DNA of 64,000 nt from Rhizobium mayense (lineage in GTDB: Bacteria; Pseudomonadota; Alphaproteobacteria; Rhizobiales; Rhizobiaceae). Shown piece after piece: positions 34,797-44,790 of the stretch (the stretch's first letter is position 1; every line of letters begins with the position of its first letter). The notes under the pieces are model-generated. The model saw only the letters and a program-made list of their open reading frames with translations, had not been told where the DNA came from and did no database searches. Location: NCBI RefSeq assembly GCF_030272705.1, contig NZ_JARFYM010000002.1:496001-560000 (forward strand). Reading direction: 5' to 3'. Both the position numbers and the translations under genes were made by a program.

Positions 34797-35471
34797 ATGT
34801 CAAAGAAGGTCGCCGTTAACGCCAAGGAGCCAGCCTCTGAGGAGGATGTGCTGCGTTTTGCGTCCGTTGCGGAGGCGATCGCGATGCTGCTCAAGCCGCA
34901 TGCGGAGGTGGTCATCCATGATTTGAAGACGGCGAAGATCGCCTATATCGCAAACAATATCTCGCGGCGTCAGGTCGGCGGCTCTTCGTTGACCGACCTC
35001 AAGGATATCGGCTCGCTCGACGCGGACGTAATCGGACCCTATCGAAAGACCAATTTCGACGGGCGACAGCTCAAGTCCGTAACCTCGGTCCTGCGCGAAG
35101 GAAACGGGGCACCCTACGGATTGCTGTGCATCAATTTCGATATCGAGCCGATGGAATTGGCGCGCGACGCGCTGAACATGCTGACCGCATTTCAGGGTAG
35201 CGGCAAACAACCGCCGGCGCTCTTCCAGACGGACTGGCAGGAAACCGTGAATGCTGCGATCGCGGACTTCCTTGGCGAACGCGGGCTCGCGGCCTCGGCG
35301 CTTGCGAAGGAAGACCACGCCGGTCTGGTGGAGGCCTTGGAACAGGAGGGTTATTTCGCGATCCGGAATCTCGTTCCCTATCTGGCGCGGCTGCTCAGAA
35401 TCTCGCGCGCGACCGTCTACAAGCATTTGCGGGAAGCCAGACAGAAAAAAGTGCGGGCCAGGGCGACTTGA
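34797..35471 (+). CDS. YheO/DauR-like PAS-type transcriptional regulator
   Basis: A 224-residue regulator. Residues about 15-125 form the YheO-like PAS domain (LLKPHAEVVIHDLKTAKIAYIANNISRRQVGGSSLTDL, RQLKSVTSVLREGNGAPYGLLCINFD). A C-terminal helix-turn-helix ends in ARLLRISRATVYKHLREARQK. Relatives include DauR, which controls D-arginine catabolism. The ATG at 34797 has AGGA 8 nt upstream; an in-frame ATG at 34788 has almost no spacing. It diverges from an aminotransferase, its probable target. Its last codons form one arm of the terminator of the convergent TRAP operon. Confidence 0.88.
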   Translation: MSKKVAVNAKEPASEEDVLRFASVAEAIAMLLKPHAEVVIHDLKTAKIAYIANNISRRQVGGSSLTDLKDIGSLDADVIGPYRKTNFDGRQLKSVTSVLREGNGAPYGLLCINFDIEPMELARDALNMLTAFQGSGKQPPALFQTDWQETVNAAIADFLGERGLAASALAKEDHAGLVEALEQEGYFAIRNLVPYLARLLRISRATVYKHLREARQKKVRARAT

Positions 35472-35481
35472 CCCTGGCCCG
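35444..35481 (-). terminator. Rho-independent terminator of the TRAP operon
   Basis: On the minus strand CGGGCCAGGG (35481-35472) pairs with CCCTGGCCCG (35463-35454). After GCAC comes a run of six T (35450-35445). The hairpin overlaps the last codons and stop of the DauR-like gene on the other strand. Confidence 0.8.
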
Positions 35482-35510
35482 GTGATTGGCGCGTGAAAAG
35501 GCCTTTCGAC

Positions 35511-36791
35511 CTACCGGAAAAGATCCTGAATGAACATGGAGGTTTCCGGGATGAGGGTAACGATCATGAGCGTCGTCCAGAGAGCGACCATGAACGGCCA
35601 GATCGAGCGTATCACCTTGCTGACGGGCACTTCGCCGATGGCGCAACCGAGATAGAAGGCGGCGCCGACCGGCGGGGTGTTGAGCCCGATGGTCGAATTC
35701 AACAGTACGATGATGCCGAACTGCACCGGATCCATGCCGTACTGCGTGACGATCGGCAGGAAGATCGGTGTGCACACTAGGATATGCGCGGCCATGTCAA
35801 GGAAAATGCCAAAGATGAATAGCGCTATGTTGACCAGGATGAAAATCACCCATGGCTGCGTACTGATATGGCTGAGCGCCTCACCCACCATGTCGGCCAC
35901 GCCGTAGATGCTCATCAGATAACCGAACATCGTCGAGATGCCGATCAGCAGTAGCACCACACCTGTGGTCTTGGTGGCCTTCGCCACCGCCTTCAGAAAG
36001 TTTTCAAAGGACAAGCTGCGATAGACGAAGATCGTCAGCAGCAGTGCGTAGAGGACCGCGACTGCACCGGCTTCCGCCGCGGTGAAGACGCCGGACAGAA
36101 TGCCGCCAACGATGATGACAATGATGAAGAGGCCGGGAACGGCCGCTGCGAGACTGCGCCAGACTTCGGTCCAACCCGGAAACTCACCCCGGCTGTAGCC
36201 GCGCGACCGCGCGACAAAATAGGCAGTCAGCACATTGGCAACTGTCAGGAGCAGCGCGGGAATAGCGCCTGCCATGATCAAGGCGTTCATCGATACGAGG
36301 CCGCCGGCGGCAAGCGAATAGATGATCATATTGTGGCTCGTCGGCATGAGCGCGCCGACGAGCGATGAATAGGTGGTGACGTTGACCGCATAATCCGCAT
36401 CGATCCCCTCCCTTTTCATCAGGGGGATCAATGCCGAGCCCATCGCGGACACGTCTGCGACCGGCGAACCGGAGACGCCGCCGAACATGGTGCAGGCTAC
36501 GACGTTGGTCATGCCGAGGCCGCCGCGCACATGGCCGACCATTGCCTTGGAGCTGCGGATGATCCGGTCGGCAATGCCGCCGTACATCATCAGCTCGCCG
36601 GTGAAGATGAAGAACGGAATGGTGAGGAATGAGAAGGTGCCCATGCCCGACGCCATGCGCTGGAACACGACGGCCAGCGGCAGCCCTTCGTAGAGCACCG
36701 TGGCGATCGACGACAAGCCGATGGCGAAGATGACCGGCATGCCGAGCACCAGCCCGCCCACGAAGGTTGCGCAGAGAATGATCAATGCCAT
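35511..36791 (-). CDS. TRAP transporter large permease (DctM-like)
   Basis: A 426-residue integral membrane protein with about 12 helices, the channel subunit of a sodium-driven TRAP importer. Typical sequences are PFFIFTGELMMYGGIADRIIRSSKAMVGHVRGGLGMTNVVACTMFGGVSGSPVADVSAMGS, and GLNTPPVGAAFYLGCAIGEVP near the C-terminus. Its start overlaps the DctQ-like gene by 10 nt. It belongs to the unit with kdgD and the lactone-isomerase-like gene upstream, so hexuronate or aldarate uptake is likely. Confidence 0.94.
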   Translation of the reverse strand: MALIILCATFVGGLVLGMPVIFAIGLSSIATVLYEGLPLAVVFQRMASGMGTFSFLTIPFFIFTGELMMYGGIADRIIRSSKAMVGHVRGGLGMTNVVACTMFGGVSGSPVADVSAMGSALIPLMKREGIDADYAVNVTTYSSLVGALMPTSHNMIIYSLAAGGLVSMNALIMAGAIPALLLTVANVLTAYFVARSRGYSRGEFPGWTEVWRSLAAAVPGLFIIVIIVGGILSGVFTAAEAGAVAVLYALLLTIFVYRSLSFENFLKAVAKATKTTGVVLLLIGISTMFGYLMSIYGVADMVGEALSHISTQPWVIFILVNIALFIFGIFLDMAAHILVCTPIFLPIVTQYGMDPVQFGIIVLLNSTIGLNTPPVGAAFYLGCAIGEVPVSKVIRSIWPFMVALWTTLMIVTLIPETSMFIQDLFR

Positions 36792-37360
36792 GAGGGGATA
36801 ACCTTGATTTTCAGGACGGCGGCGACGATCCGCTCGACGGCGAACAGGGCAATGAGGACACCACCGGCCGCCAAGGGCACATAGCTCCAGGCCTGCGAAA
36901 TCGGCAGGCCGGGATTGATGTAGGGTGCCATCTCAATGCTGAGTTCCGCGCCGCTCCATGCCATCGACAGGCCGAAGACGATCATGCCGAGATAGACAAT
37001 GACCTCGGCGGCCATGCGAACCCTTTCGGGCGCGAAGTTCAGGAGCGAGTCCATGCCGATATGGCGTCCGTCGCGCACACCGACCGCGGCCGCCAGGCAG
37101 GTAACGTAGAGAATGACCACGAGCGCGAAGATTTCAGTCCAGGCCGGGGAGTCGTTGAGCACGTAGCGCCCGAAGATCTGATAGAGAACGGCAGCAACGA
37201 TCAGGATCGTCCCGACGACCGCAATCATGAGGCAGATGCGCGAGAGCCACGCATGGAAGGCGAAATAGGCGCCGAGCAAGCCTGTGGTGTTGGTGGTGGT
37301 ACGGACCACTTGCGAACGCGCGGCTGGATCTGCCGGCAGTGCATGCAAATGCGCGCCCAT
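36782..37360 (-). CDS. TRAP transporter small permease (DctQ-like)
   Basis: A 192-residue four-helix membrane protein of the DctQ family. Residues about 28-180 hold the helices, with FGRYVLNDSPAWTEIFALVVILYVTCLAAAVGVRDGRHIGMDSL as the family core. The ATG at 37360 has GAGGAG 7-8 nt upstream. The N-terminal 30 residues form a cytoplasmic extension of unclear role. It connects the DctP binding protein to the DctM channel. Confidence 0.92.
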   Translation of the reverse strand: MGAHLHALPADPAARSQVVRTTTNTTGLLGAYFAFHAWLSRICLMIAVVGTILIVAAVLYQIFGRYVLNDSPAWTEIFALVVILYVTCLAAAVGVRDGRHIGMDSLLNFAPERVRMAAEVIVYLGMIVFGLSMAWSGAELSIEMAPYINPGLPISQAWSYVPLAAGGVLIALFAVERIVAAVLKIKVIPSWH

Positions 37361-37456
37361 TGCTTATCTCCTCAGATTGACAATGTGATGCTGATTTATC
37401 GATCACCTCCTTTTCGTCGTCCCCCGGACGTCGGATGCAGGCGATCGCAGGCGGCG

Positions 37457-37479
37457 CGGGGGCGCATCAAGCGCCCCCG
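37457..37479 (-). other. Intercistronic stem-loop after the TRAP binding-protein gene
   Basis: CGGGGGCGC (37457-37465) and GCGCCCCCG (37471-37479) form a perfect 9-bp stem with a 5-nt loop, 11 nt beyond the DctP stop. No T-run follows, which suggests mRNA protection or partial attenuation rather than full termination. Confidence 0.65.
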
Positions 37480-37489
37480 GCAAACTTCG

Positions 37490-38467
37490 TTACTTCGTTG
37501 CCTTGATACGAGTGATCATATCCTTGAGCGCCGGATCGGTGACGAATTGGTCGTAGATCGGCTGCATGGCGGCTTCGAACGGCGTCTTGTCCAGCGTGAT
37601 GACCTCGACGCCGGCCTGCTTCACCTTATCCTGCGAGGTCGTTTCCATCGCGTCCCAAAGCTGACGCATATAGACGACGGACTGCTTGGCGAGCTTACGC
37701 ACCAGCGCCTGCTCTTCCGGAGTGAAGCTGTCATAGACGCGCTTCGACATCAGCAGGACATCCGGAGCCATCGAGTGTTCGCTCAGCGAATAGTACTTGG
37801 CGAGCTCGTAGTGATGGAAGTTGTAGTAGCTCGGCCAGTTGTTTTCCGCACCGTCGATCAGCCCCGTCTTCAGGCCGGTGAAGACCTCGCCCGTCGGCAT
37901 CGGCGTAGCGTTGGCGCCGAGCGCCTTCATCATCGCGACCCAGATGTCGGACTGTTGCACGCGGATTTTCATGCCTTTGAGGTCCTCCATCTTCCGCACC
38001 GGCTTGGTGGTGTAGAAGGAGCGGGAACCTGAATCGTAGAAGGCGAGGCCGACGAGACCATGGGCGTCGCAATCCGCCAGGATCTGGTCGCCGATCGGTC
38101 CGTCGAGAACCGTGCGCATCTGGGCCTTGTCATGGAAAAGGAACGGCAGCACCGGCACCATCATCGCCGGGCAGATGGTGTTCAGCGTTCCGGAATTGAC
38201 GCGGATGAAATCGAGAGCCCCGAGCTTAACCTGCTCGATGGTATCCTTCTCGCTGCCGAGCTGCGAATTCGGAAAAACCTTGATCGTATATTTGCCATCG
38301 GTCGCCTTGCTGAGCTCATCGCTCATATACTGCACGGCCTTGACGGTCGGATAATCTGGCGGCTGTACGTCGGCCGAACGGAACTGACGGGCCTGTCCCG
38401 TCGTGAACGTGCCGAGCGCAAGAAGGCCGGCGAATGCGGTGGTGATAATTCTGGTGCTGCGCTTCAT
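37490..38467 (-). CDS. TRAP transporter substrate-binding protein (DctP-like)
   Basis: A 325-residue periplasmic protein with a Sec signal of about 26 residues. The family core is seen as LGSEKDTIEQVKLGALDFIRVNSGTLNTICPAMMVPVLPFLF and GMKIRVQQSDIWVAMMKALGANATPMPTGEVFTGLKTGLIDGAENNWPSYY, whose Arg contacts the ligand carboxylate. The ATG has AGGAGA upstream. Neighbouring kdgD and galactarolactone-isomerase-like genes suggest galacturonate or glucuronate as ligand. Confidence 0.93.
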   Translation of the reverse strand: MKRSTRIITTAFAGLLALGTFTTGQARQFRSADVQPPDYPTVKAVQYMSDELSKATDGKYTIKVFPNSQLGSEKDTIEQVKLGALDFIRVNSGTLNTICPAMMVPVLPFLFHDKAQMRTVLDGPIGDQILADCDAHGLVGLAFYDSGSRSFYTTKPVRKMEDLKGMKIRVQQSDIWVAMMKALGANATPMPTGEVFTGLKTGLIDGAENNWPSYYNFHHYELAKYYSLSEHSMAPDVLLMSKRVYDSFTPEEQALVRKLAKQSVVYMRQLWDAMETTSQDKVKQAGVEVITLDKTPFEAAMQPIYDQFVTDPALKDMITRIKATK

Positions 38468-38690
38468 TGTTTTCCCTCTCTCCTAATCACAAAACAAAAA
38501 TGACTGCCCGCTTCCTTGCCTGGGGATCCAAGTCATGGCGGGGCTGAAAACATTGGTTATTTCTGGAATGCCGAGTTCGGCCCGGACGGCGCAGCAAGAG
38601 CGCAGCCGCTTTGGGCTCCCAAGATGCCGGCGATATTCATTATCTCCCCTCCTCCACCAAGGCCGGAACCTCCTCGTCCCGGCCGAAATC

Positions 38691-39572
38691 TCATTGCACT
38701 GCGCCCCGGAAAGGCGCGAAACCAAACAGCGCCTCGGGATTGTCGACCAGGGCAAGCCTCAGGGCGTCGGCACTCGGCAGCCAGCCGAGCACGGTGTCCG
38801 CGAGCGTTGCGTCGTCAGGATAGTCAGCATTTTGCCGCGCCAGATTGTGAGGCCAGTTCGTGCCCCAGATGATCCGCTCCGGCGCATGCGCAGCCACGTC
38901 GCGCGCGACGGCGGCAATATCCTCGTAAGCGGGCCCACCGCTCTTCGAGGATTCGTAGCAGCCAGCGAACTTGAACCAGCAATTGCCGTTGTCGATCAGC
39001 CGCTTCACCGCCGCGACCTGCGGGCTGTCCGCCGTCACCCCGGAAAAGAACTTGCCGTGATGATCGAGCACCCAGCGGGATTTCAGCCGCGCCAGCCGGG
39101 GCTCATGCTCAAGAATGTGGCTGCCGTCGAATTGCACTGCCAGCATCCAGCCACGCGCGCTCGCCCGGTCATCGATGGCTTCTAGCGCATCCAGACCGAT
39201 TGCGCCGCCCGGCAGGTCCATGATGCGCGCGCCGACGACGCGCACCTCCGCGAGCCTGTCGAGCTCGGCCTCCGGCGTCTCAGCATCGATGACGGCGACG
39301 CCGCGAGCGATGTCGCCCATCTCGGCAAGGCAGGCATAAAGATTGCCGTTGTCGCGCTGGTGGGCATTGCCCTGCGTGATGACCACGCGGTCGATACCGA
39401 GCCAGCGCATCACCTGGCGATATTGATCGGGTGTGGGCAGACTGCCAGCCGGCAGATCCGGGCCGCCGGGTTGCGCAGGAAAACCGGGCAGATACATGTG
39501 CATCTGCGTGTCTATCGTTCCCTGGGGAAGGACCGCGCGAGGCGGAATGCCTGATAGTGCGCGCACCAGCAT
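38691..39572 (-). CDS. Amidohydrolase-superfamily lactonase/isomerase (galactarolactone isomerase-like)
   Basis: A 293-residue amidohydrolase barrel of the COG3618 type. The metal-site motif is DTQMHMY (D21, Q23, H25), and RWVLDHHGKFF and IIWGTNWPHN are later conserved points. The pattern resembles the Agrobacterium galactarolactone isomerase (Gli), which converts galactaro-1,5-lactone to the 1,4-lactone in the oxidative uronate pathway. The ATG at 39572 has GGAGG 9 nt upstream. It lies between kdgD and the TRAP genes. The activity is inferred from motif and context. Confidence 0.82.
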   Translation of the reverse strand: MLVRALSGIPPRAVLPQGTIDTQMHMYLPGFPAQPGGPDLPAGSLPTPDQYRQVMRWLGIDRVVITQGNAHQRDNGNLYACLAEMGDIARGVAVIDAETPEAELDRLAEVRVVGARIMDLPGGAIGLDALEAIDDRASARGWMLAVQFDGSHILEHEPRLARLKSRWVLDHHGKFFSGVTADSPQVAAVKRLIDNGNCWFKFAGCYESSKSGGPAYEDIAAVARDVAAHAPERIIWGTNWPHNLARQNADYPDDATLADTVLGWLPSADALRLALVDNPEALFGFAPFRGAVQ

Positions 39573-39679
39573 TTCACTTGTCCTCCGTACGAAGTGCCAG
39601 CGCCGCGTCGCAGACAATCTCAGCCGCGCGCAAAGGCCACCGGTAATCGCGACGATATGAACGGGCGGTCGTCATTGTC

Positions 39680-40636
<957 letters not shown>

Positions 40637-40656
40637 TTATCCCTGTCAATAACTCA

Positions 40657-41397
40657 TCATATGGGTTTGCGCTGTTCGCGCAGAAGCGCGCGATAGCGCT
40701 CCTGGCTGCCCCGCAGATGCCTGCGCATCGCTTCCCGGGCGCCTTCTTCATCGCCGTTCGATATCGCGACGACGATCTGGCGATGCTCCTCGTCGATCAA
40801 AAGGATGTAGGCATCCTGATCGGCCTCGAGCTCTCCCTCGCGCATGGCGGCGCGCGGGATGATTCGAGGCCCGATCATCGCAAGGAACTCCCGAAAACGG
40901 GAATTGTTCGTTGCCTCTGCTATAGCAAGATGAAGAGCAAAATCGGCTTCGCTCGTCGGAGCCCCCGCGTTGAGACACTCCCGCAGCGCGTGATGCCGCT
41001 CGAAGATCGTCTCTTCCTGTGCTGGCGACCGACGTAACGCGGCAAGCCCGGCAGCCTCTACTTCCACGGCGGTTCTGAGCTCCAGTAGCTCGATAACGGA
41101 CGAAACGCGAGCCTGGTCCAGATTGCCAAAAGAGAGAACTGGCGATGTCGGCTGCTCCAGCACAAAGACCCCGGCGCCCTGCTGCGCCTCGACCAGGCGG
41201 TCGGCTCTCAGCGCTGCAATTGCCTCGCGCACGACCGTACGGCTGACACCATGGGCCTCGGTGAGCTGCGATTCGCTCGGCAGTTTGCTCCCCGGCGGAA
41301 ACTGTCCGGTCGCAATGGCCCGGCGCAGCGTATTGCTGAGACGCGCAACCAGTGTTTGCGACTTAGTTTCCGTCTGCGACTTTGGCTGAATGGCCAC
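40657..41397 (-). CDS. GntR family transcriptional regulator (FadR subfamily, FCD)
   Basis: A 246-residue FadR-type regulator. The winged helix is LRRAIATGQFPPGSKLPSESQLTEAHGVSRTVVREAIAALRADRLVEAQQGAGVFV (about 24-80). The FCD domain from VIELLELRTAVEVEAAGLAA has the metal-site pattern ADFALHLAIAEATNN and a C-terminal MRRHL. The start is GTG at 41397 with GAGGTG upstream; a further GTG at 41439 is possible. It precedes kdgD on the same strand and probably represses the kdgD, gli-like and TRAP genes in the absence of uronate. Confidence 0.88.
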   Translation of the reverse strand: MAIQPKSQTETKSQTLVARLSNTLRRAIATGQFPPGSKLPSESQLTEAHGVSRTVVREAIAALRADRLVEAQQGAGVFVLEQPTSPVLSFGNLDQARVSSVIELLELRTAVEVEAAGLAALRRSPAQEETIFERHHALRECLNAGAPTSEADFALHLAIAEATNNSRFREFLAMIGPRIIPRAAMREGELEADQDAYILLIDEEHRQIVVAISNGDEEGAREAMRRHLRGSQERYRALLREQRKPI

Positions 41398-41667
41398 GTC
41401 GGCACCTCTTTTGATGGGCTTGGATTGTGAGAAAAACACTGCGCGAAGTCGTATGTCAAGTTGATGTCAATACATGCAACTCGGCGAATTTGTAAACGAA
41501 AAATGCCAGCTTGTATGATGAGTTTGTTTAGCAAGCGAGCCCGTGAAAATAAAGGGGTGATTGATGCGGTCGCGCCAGGATATGTCCAGATCTCAGGTGT
41601 GAGGGCTGAGGTGTGCCATGCGGACGGGACGAGCGCAACGGGCTTCCAGCCGATGCGTGACGGCAAC

Positions 41668-42723
41668 TCAGGCGTACCGTCTTTCCTCTCCGCCCGGCGC
41701 GGTTGAGGGTGCGCCCGACCAGCCTAGCTCCGGCGCGATCCGCGTGACGAAGTCGTGGAGGATCTGGCGGTATTCCTCGTGTTCAAATTCGTAAGGCAGT
41801 TCCAGCCGCAACTCATTGACCTCAGGCAGCACCGGATCGGCAAGGAGCCGTTCCAAAATTTCGTCCGAGGAACCGACGATGTCGCGAGCAAACAAGGTAC
41901 GCTTCGCGCCTTGCGGCGACAGAGTTCGCTCGTAGCGGCCGGCAGCATAGTCCTGATACCGATGGCGCGTGGCGGCATCGGCGCTATCGAAAGGCACAAT
42001 GACGCGCCCAAGCGCGACACGGCGCCGAGGACCGGCGGCAGCACGAAAGGTTTCGACCAGCCGCGATTGGGCGACGAAGAAATCATCCGTTCCCTCGCCC
42101 GTGATGACATTACCGGTCAACAGGTTGAAGCCGTTGCGGCCCGCCCACTCGGCCGAGCGCTGAGATCCGCCGCCATACCAGATCCGGTCGATCAGCCCCT
42201 TGGCATAGGGCTGCAGGCGCGGTCGGATCGGGCCGAAAGGCGTCTTGATGAAGGTCTGCTCATCGCCGAGATGCGTACCACGCAAATTATCCGCAAAGCG
42301 CAGGACGCGATCATGGGAGAAATCGTTGCTCGTCCAGTTACCGTCGAAGACCAGCGGCGCGATCAGATCGGCATGCAGCGGACGTCCGGCGCTGACGCCG
42401 ATATTCAGGCGCCCGCGCGACAAAACGTCCACGGTCGCAAGATCCTCCGCCAGTCGGTAGGGACTCTCATAGCCGATCGGTATAACCGCCGTTCCCAACT
42501 GGATCCGGCTGGTGCGCTGTGTTGCCGCCGCCAGGAAGGCGGCGCCCGATGAAATACCGGGCTCCAGATGCCGCTGCCGGACCCAGGCGCTATCAAAACC
42601 CAGCTCTTCCCCATATTGCAGTTGCTGGAGCGTCTGCTCCAGCCCCGACAATGGATCGTCGTCCGGATAGTTGCCGGGGGTGAGGAAACCGATATGGCTG
42701 ATGGATATCTTGCGGCCGCCCAT
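41668..42723 (-). CDS. Luciferase-like flavin monooxygenase (LLM class)
   Basis: A 351-residue bacterial-luciferase-fold, FMN-dependent protein. It shows GFDSAWVRQRHLEPG, RIQLGTAVIPIGYESPYRLAEDLATVDVLSRGRLNIGVSAGRP and, later, WYGGGSQRSAEWAGRNGFNLLTG. The ATG has AGGAG 7 nt upstream. It is the last gene of the eight-gene operon, 22 nt after a binding-protein gene. It probably oxidises a sulfur or nitrogen compound using reduced FMN, or acts as an auxiliary desulfurising enzyme. It is one of three LLM proteins here, each from a different branch. Confidence 0.9.
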   Translation of the reverse strand: MGGRKISISHIGFLTPGNYPDDDPLSGLEQTLQQLQYGEELGFDSAWVRQRHLEPGISSGAAFLAAATQRTSRIQLGTAVIPIGYESPYRLAEDLATVDVLSRGRLNIGVSAGRPLHADLIAPLVFDGNWTSNDFSHDRVLRFADNLRGTHLGDEQTFIKTPFGPIRPRLQPYAKGLIDRIWYGGGSQRSAEWAGRNGFNLLTGNVITGEGTDDFFVAQSRLVETFRAAAGPRRRVALGRVIVPFDSADAATRHRYQDYAAGRYERTLSPQGAKRTLFARDIVGSSDEILERLLADPVLPEVNELRLELPYEFEHEEYRQILHDFVTRIAPELGWSGAPSTAPGGEERRYA

Positions 42724-42745
42724 GCTTTAGCTCCTGTCGACGCCT

Positions 42746-43687
42746 TCAATATTTCGGCAGGCCGGGCGGATTGGTCTCCGATTTCGGCAACGCTTCCTCC
42801 GCCAGATGCCAGTGATCGAGAATCTTCCCGTAGGTTCCGTTGGCGATCAGGTCATCAGCAGCGACGGTCAACGCATGGGCCAAGCCGCTTCCCTTGCGCG
42901 TCGTCACCGCCACATCCGAGCGATCCGGCCAACCGGCGCTCAGCGTGCCGACGCTTTTGATATTCTTGTCGCGGGCGGCGATGTAGACGAGTTGCGCGTG
43001 CGGCTGCACGATCACATCGGCGCGGCCGGACGCGAGGGCCAGCAGGCTTGCGGCATCGTCGTCGTAATATTGCAGCTCCAGCGGTTTCAGCCCGGCCGCC
43101 ACATTCTCCTTACTCCATTCGAGCAGGATGCGCTCCTGATTGGTGCCGGCGCCGACGATGAACCTGAGGCCGGCGGCATCCTTCGGCTCCTTGATCGAGC
43201 CGATCTTGCTGTCCGACTTGACGTAGATGCCGTGCAGGCCCGGCCGATAGGTGGAGAAATCGAACTTCTCCTTGCGCTGCTCGGTGACGCCGACATTGGA
43301 GATGACGGCATCGTATTTGCCCGACGTGAGACCCAGCGGCCAATCGATCCAGGCGACCGGCACAAGTTCCAGCTTTAGCCCAAGACTATCGGCGATGGCA
43401 TAGGCGATATCTGGGTCGGCACCGACCACGGTCTTCGCATCGGTCGCATAGGTGGCGAGCGGCGGCCCGCCGGGTGCGACGGCAACCGTGAACGTGCCCG
43501 GCGTGACGAACTTGAAATCCTTAGGGATAGCGGCAACCGCCGTCTCATCCCGCCCGGCGTGAATGCGGCCCGGCTGCTCGGGGCTCAAGTCGAAGGTTAG
43601 ATCATCGGCACGGGCCGCGCCGAAGGACGTCAGCGCCGTCATCATCAAAACGAATGAACATGCCCGGATGGCCGGTATGCCTGTCAT
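42746..43687 (-). CDS. Amino-acid ABC transporter substrate-binding protein (family 3), paralogue 2
   Basis: A 313-residue periplasmic binding protein of solute-binding family 3 with a Sec signal of about 27 residues. It has ATYATDAKTVVGADPDIAYAIADSLGLKLELVPVAWIDWPLGLTSGKYDAVISNVGVTEQRKEKFDFSTYR, the typical amino-acid-binding core. It is clearly paralogous to the upstream neighbour at 43770-44714, and both end in NPPGLPK. The start at 43687 is chosen for GGAG 9 nt upstream. The pair recalls the tandem YtmJ/YtmK binding proteins of Bacillus subtilis. Confidence 0.92.
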   Translation of the reverse strand: MTGIPAIRACSFVLMMTALTSFGAARADDLTFDLSPEQPGRIHAGRDETAVAAIPKDFKFVTPGTFTVAVAPGGPPLATYATDAKTVVGADPDIAYAIADSLGLKLELVPVAWIDWPLGLTSGKYDAVISNVGVTEQRKEKFDFSTYRPGLHGIYVKSDSKIGSIKEPKDAAGLRFIVGAGTNQERILLEWSKENVAAGLKPLELQYYDDDAASLLALASGRADVIVQPHAQLVYIAARDKNIKSVGTLSAGWPDRSDVAVTTRKGSGLAHALTVAADDLIANGTYGKILDHWHLAEEALPKSETNPPGLPKY

Positions 43688-43719
43688 GGGAGTCTTCTCC
43701 ATATCCTGTCGTTATGAAG

Positions 43720-43749
43720 GGCCGGCTCCGCGCGAAGCGCGAGCCGGCC
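43720..43749 (-). other. Intercistronic stem-loop between paralogous binding-protein genes
   Basis: GGCCGGCTC (43720-43728) pairs with GAGCCGGCC (43741-43749), and CGCG...CGCG extends the stem past a one-base bulge to a 3-nt GAA loop. No T-run follows. Confidence 0.65.
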
Positions 43750-43769
43750 GCTGGTCGGGTCAGGGCTGA

Positions 43770-44714
43770 CTACGAACCGCTTTTTGGCAGGCCGGGCGGA
43801 TTGGTCTGCGACTTGTCGACGGCCTCGGAGCTAAGGCTCCAACGCTTCAGCACCTCGCCATATTTGCCGTCCTTGATCAGGTCGTTGAGCGCGATGGTCA
43901 CCGCATCGGCAAGACCGGCACCCTTGCGCGTCGTCACGGCGATCTCGGCCGACACTGGCCAGCCGCCGCTGACGGTACCAACCAGTTTGGTCGTGCCCTT
44001 GATGGATGCGCTGTAGGCGAGCGTGGCGTTCGGGTTAAACTCAACATCGGCGCGGCCGGACTGGATCGCCAGATCGGCGGCGGCACGATCGTCGTAATAT
44101 TGCACCTCGATCGGCTTCAGCCCGGCGGCGACATTCTCCCGATCCCATTCCAGGATGATCTTCTCCTGGTTCGTGCCGGCGCCGGTGATGACCTTGAGGC
44201 CAGCGACATCCTTCGGCTCCTTGATCGAGGTGATCTTGCTGTCGGACTTGACATAGAAGCCGAGAACATCCCTCCGATAGGTGGAGAAATCGAACTTCTC
44301 CTTGCGTTCCTCCGTGACCGTCACGTTGCTGATGACTGCATCATATTTGCCGGAGGAGACGCCGAGCGGCCAGTCCTCCCAGGCAACCGGCACGAGATCG
44401 AGCTCAAGACCGAGCGAATCCGCGAGCAATTGCGCGATCTCGGGATCGGTGCCAACGACCGTCTTGGCGTCGGTAGCATAGGTCGCGACCGGCGGATCCC
44501 AAGGGTTGATTGCCACGGTGAACTTGCCGGGATTGACGAATTTGAAGCCGGGCGCAATGGCCTTGATCGCCGCATCGTCCTTTTGGGCGCGGACACGGTT
44601 CGACGTGTCCGGGCTAAGGTTGAACTTTTCCGCCGCGTGCGCGGAGCCGAGGCCGACTGCGGCCAGGGCGACAATGCCGGCCACCAAAGATTTCGTTTTC
44701 CTGAAGACAGTCAT
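43770..44714 (-). CDS. Amino-acid ABC transporter substrate-binding protein (family 3), paralogue 1
   Basis: A 314-residue family-3 binding protein with a Sec signal (VAGIVALAAVGLGSAHA, cleavage about residue 27). The core has VAWEDWPLGVSSGKYDAVISNVTVTEERKEKFDFSTYR and AGTNQEKIILEW. The ATG has GAGGTAAG upstream. It lies 76 nt after the fused permease-ATPase gene and before its paralogue. The ligand is probably a cysteine derivative, by operon analogy. Confidence 0.93.
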   Translation of the reverse strand: MTVFRKTKSLVAGIVALAAVGLGSAHAAEKFNLSPDTSNRVRAQKDDAAIKAIAPGFKFVNPGKFTVAINPWDPPVATYATDAKTVVGTDPEIAQLLADSLGLELDLVPVAWEDWPLGVSSGKYDAVISNVTVTEERKEKFDFSTYRRDVLGFYVKSDSKITSIKEPKDVAGLKVITGAGTNQEKIILEWDRENVAAGLKPIEVQYYDDRAAADLAIQSGRADVEFNPNATLAYSASIKGTTKLVGTVSGGWPVSAEIAVTTRKGAGLADAVTIALNDLIKDGKYGEVLKRWSLSSEAVDKSQTNPPGLPKSGS

Positions 44715-44790
44715 GTAACTTACCTCTTCTTCACTTTATGGTTGTAGTTGCGTTTACTTTCTTCCTCTCGCGAAGGGGGCCGGGTTTTCG

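Noticed and set aside
41452..41471. Direct repeat ATGTCAA upstream of the kdg GntR gene as an operator
   Set aside because: Two 7-bp copies are too short to support alone; the palindrome at 40621-40636 is a better site.
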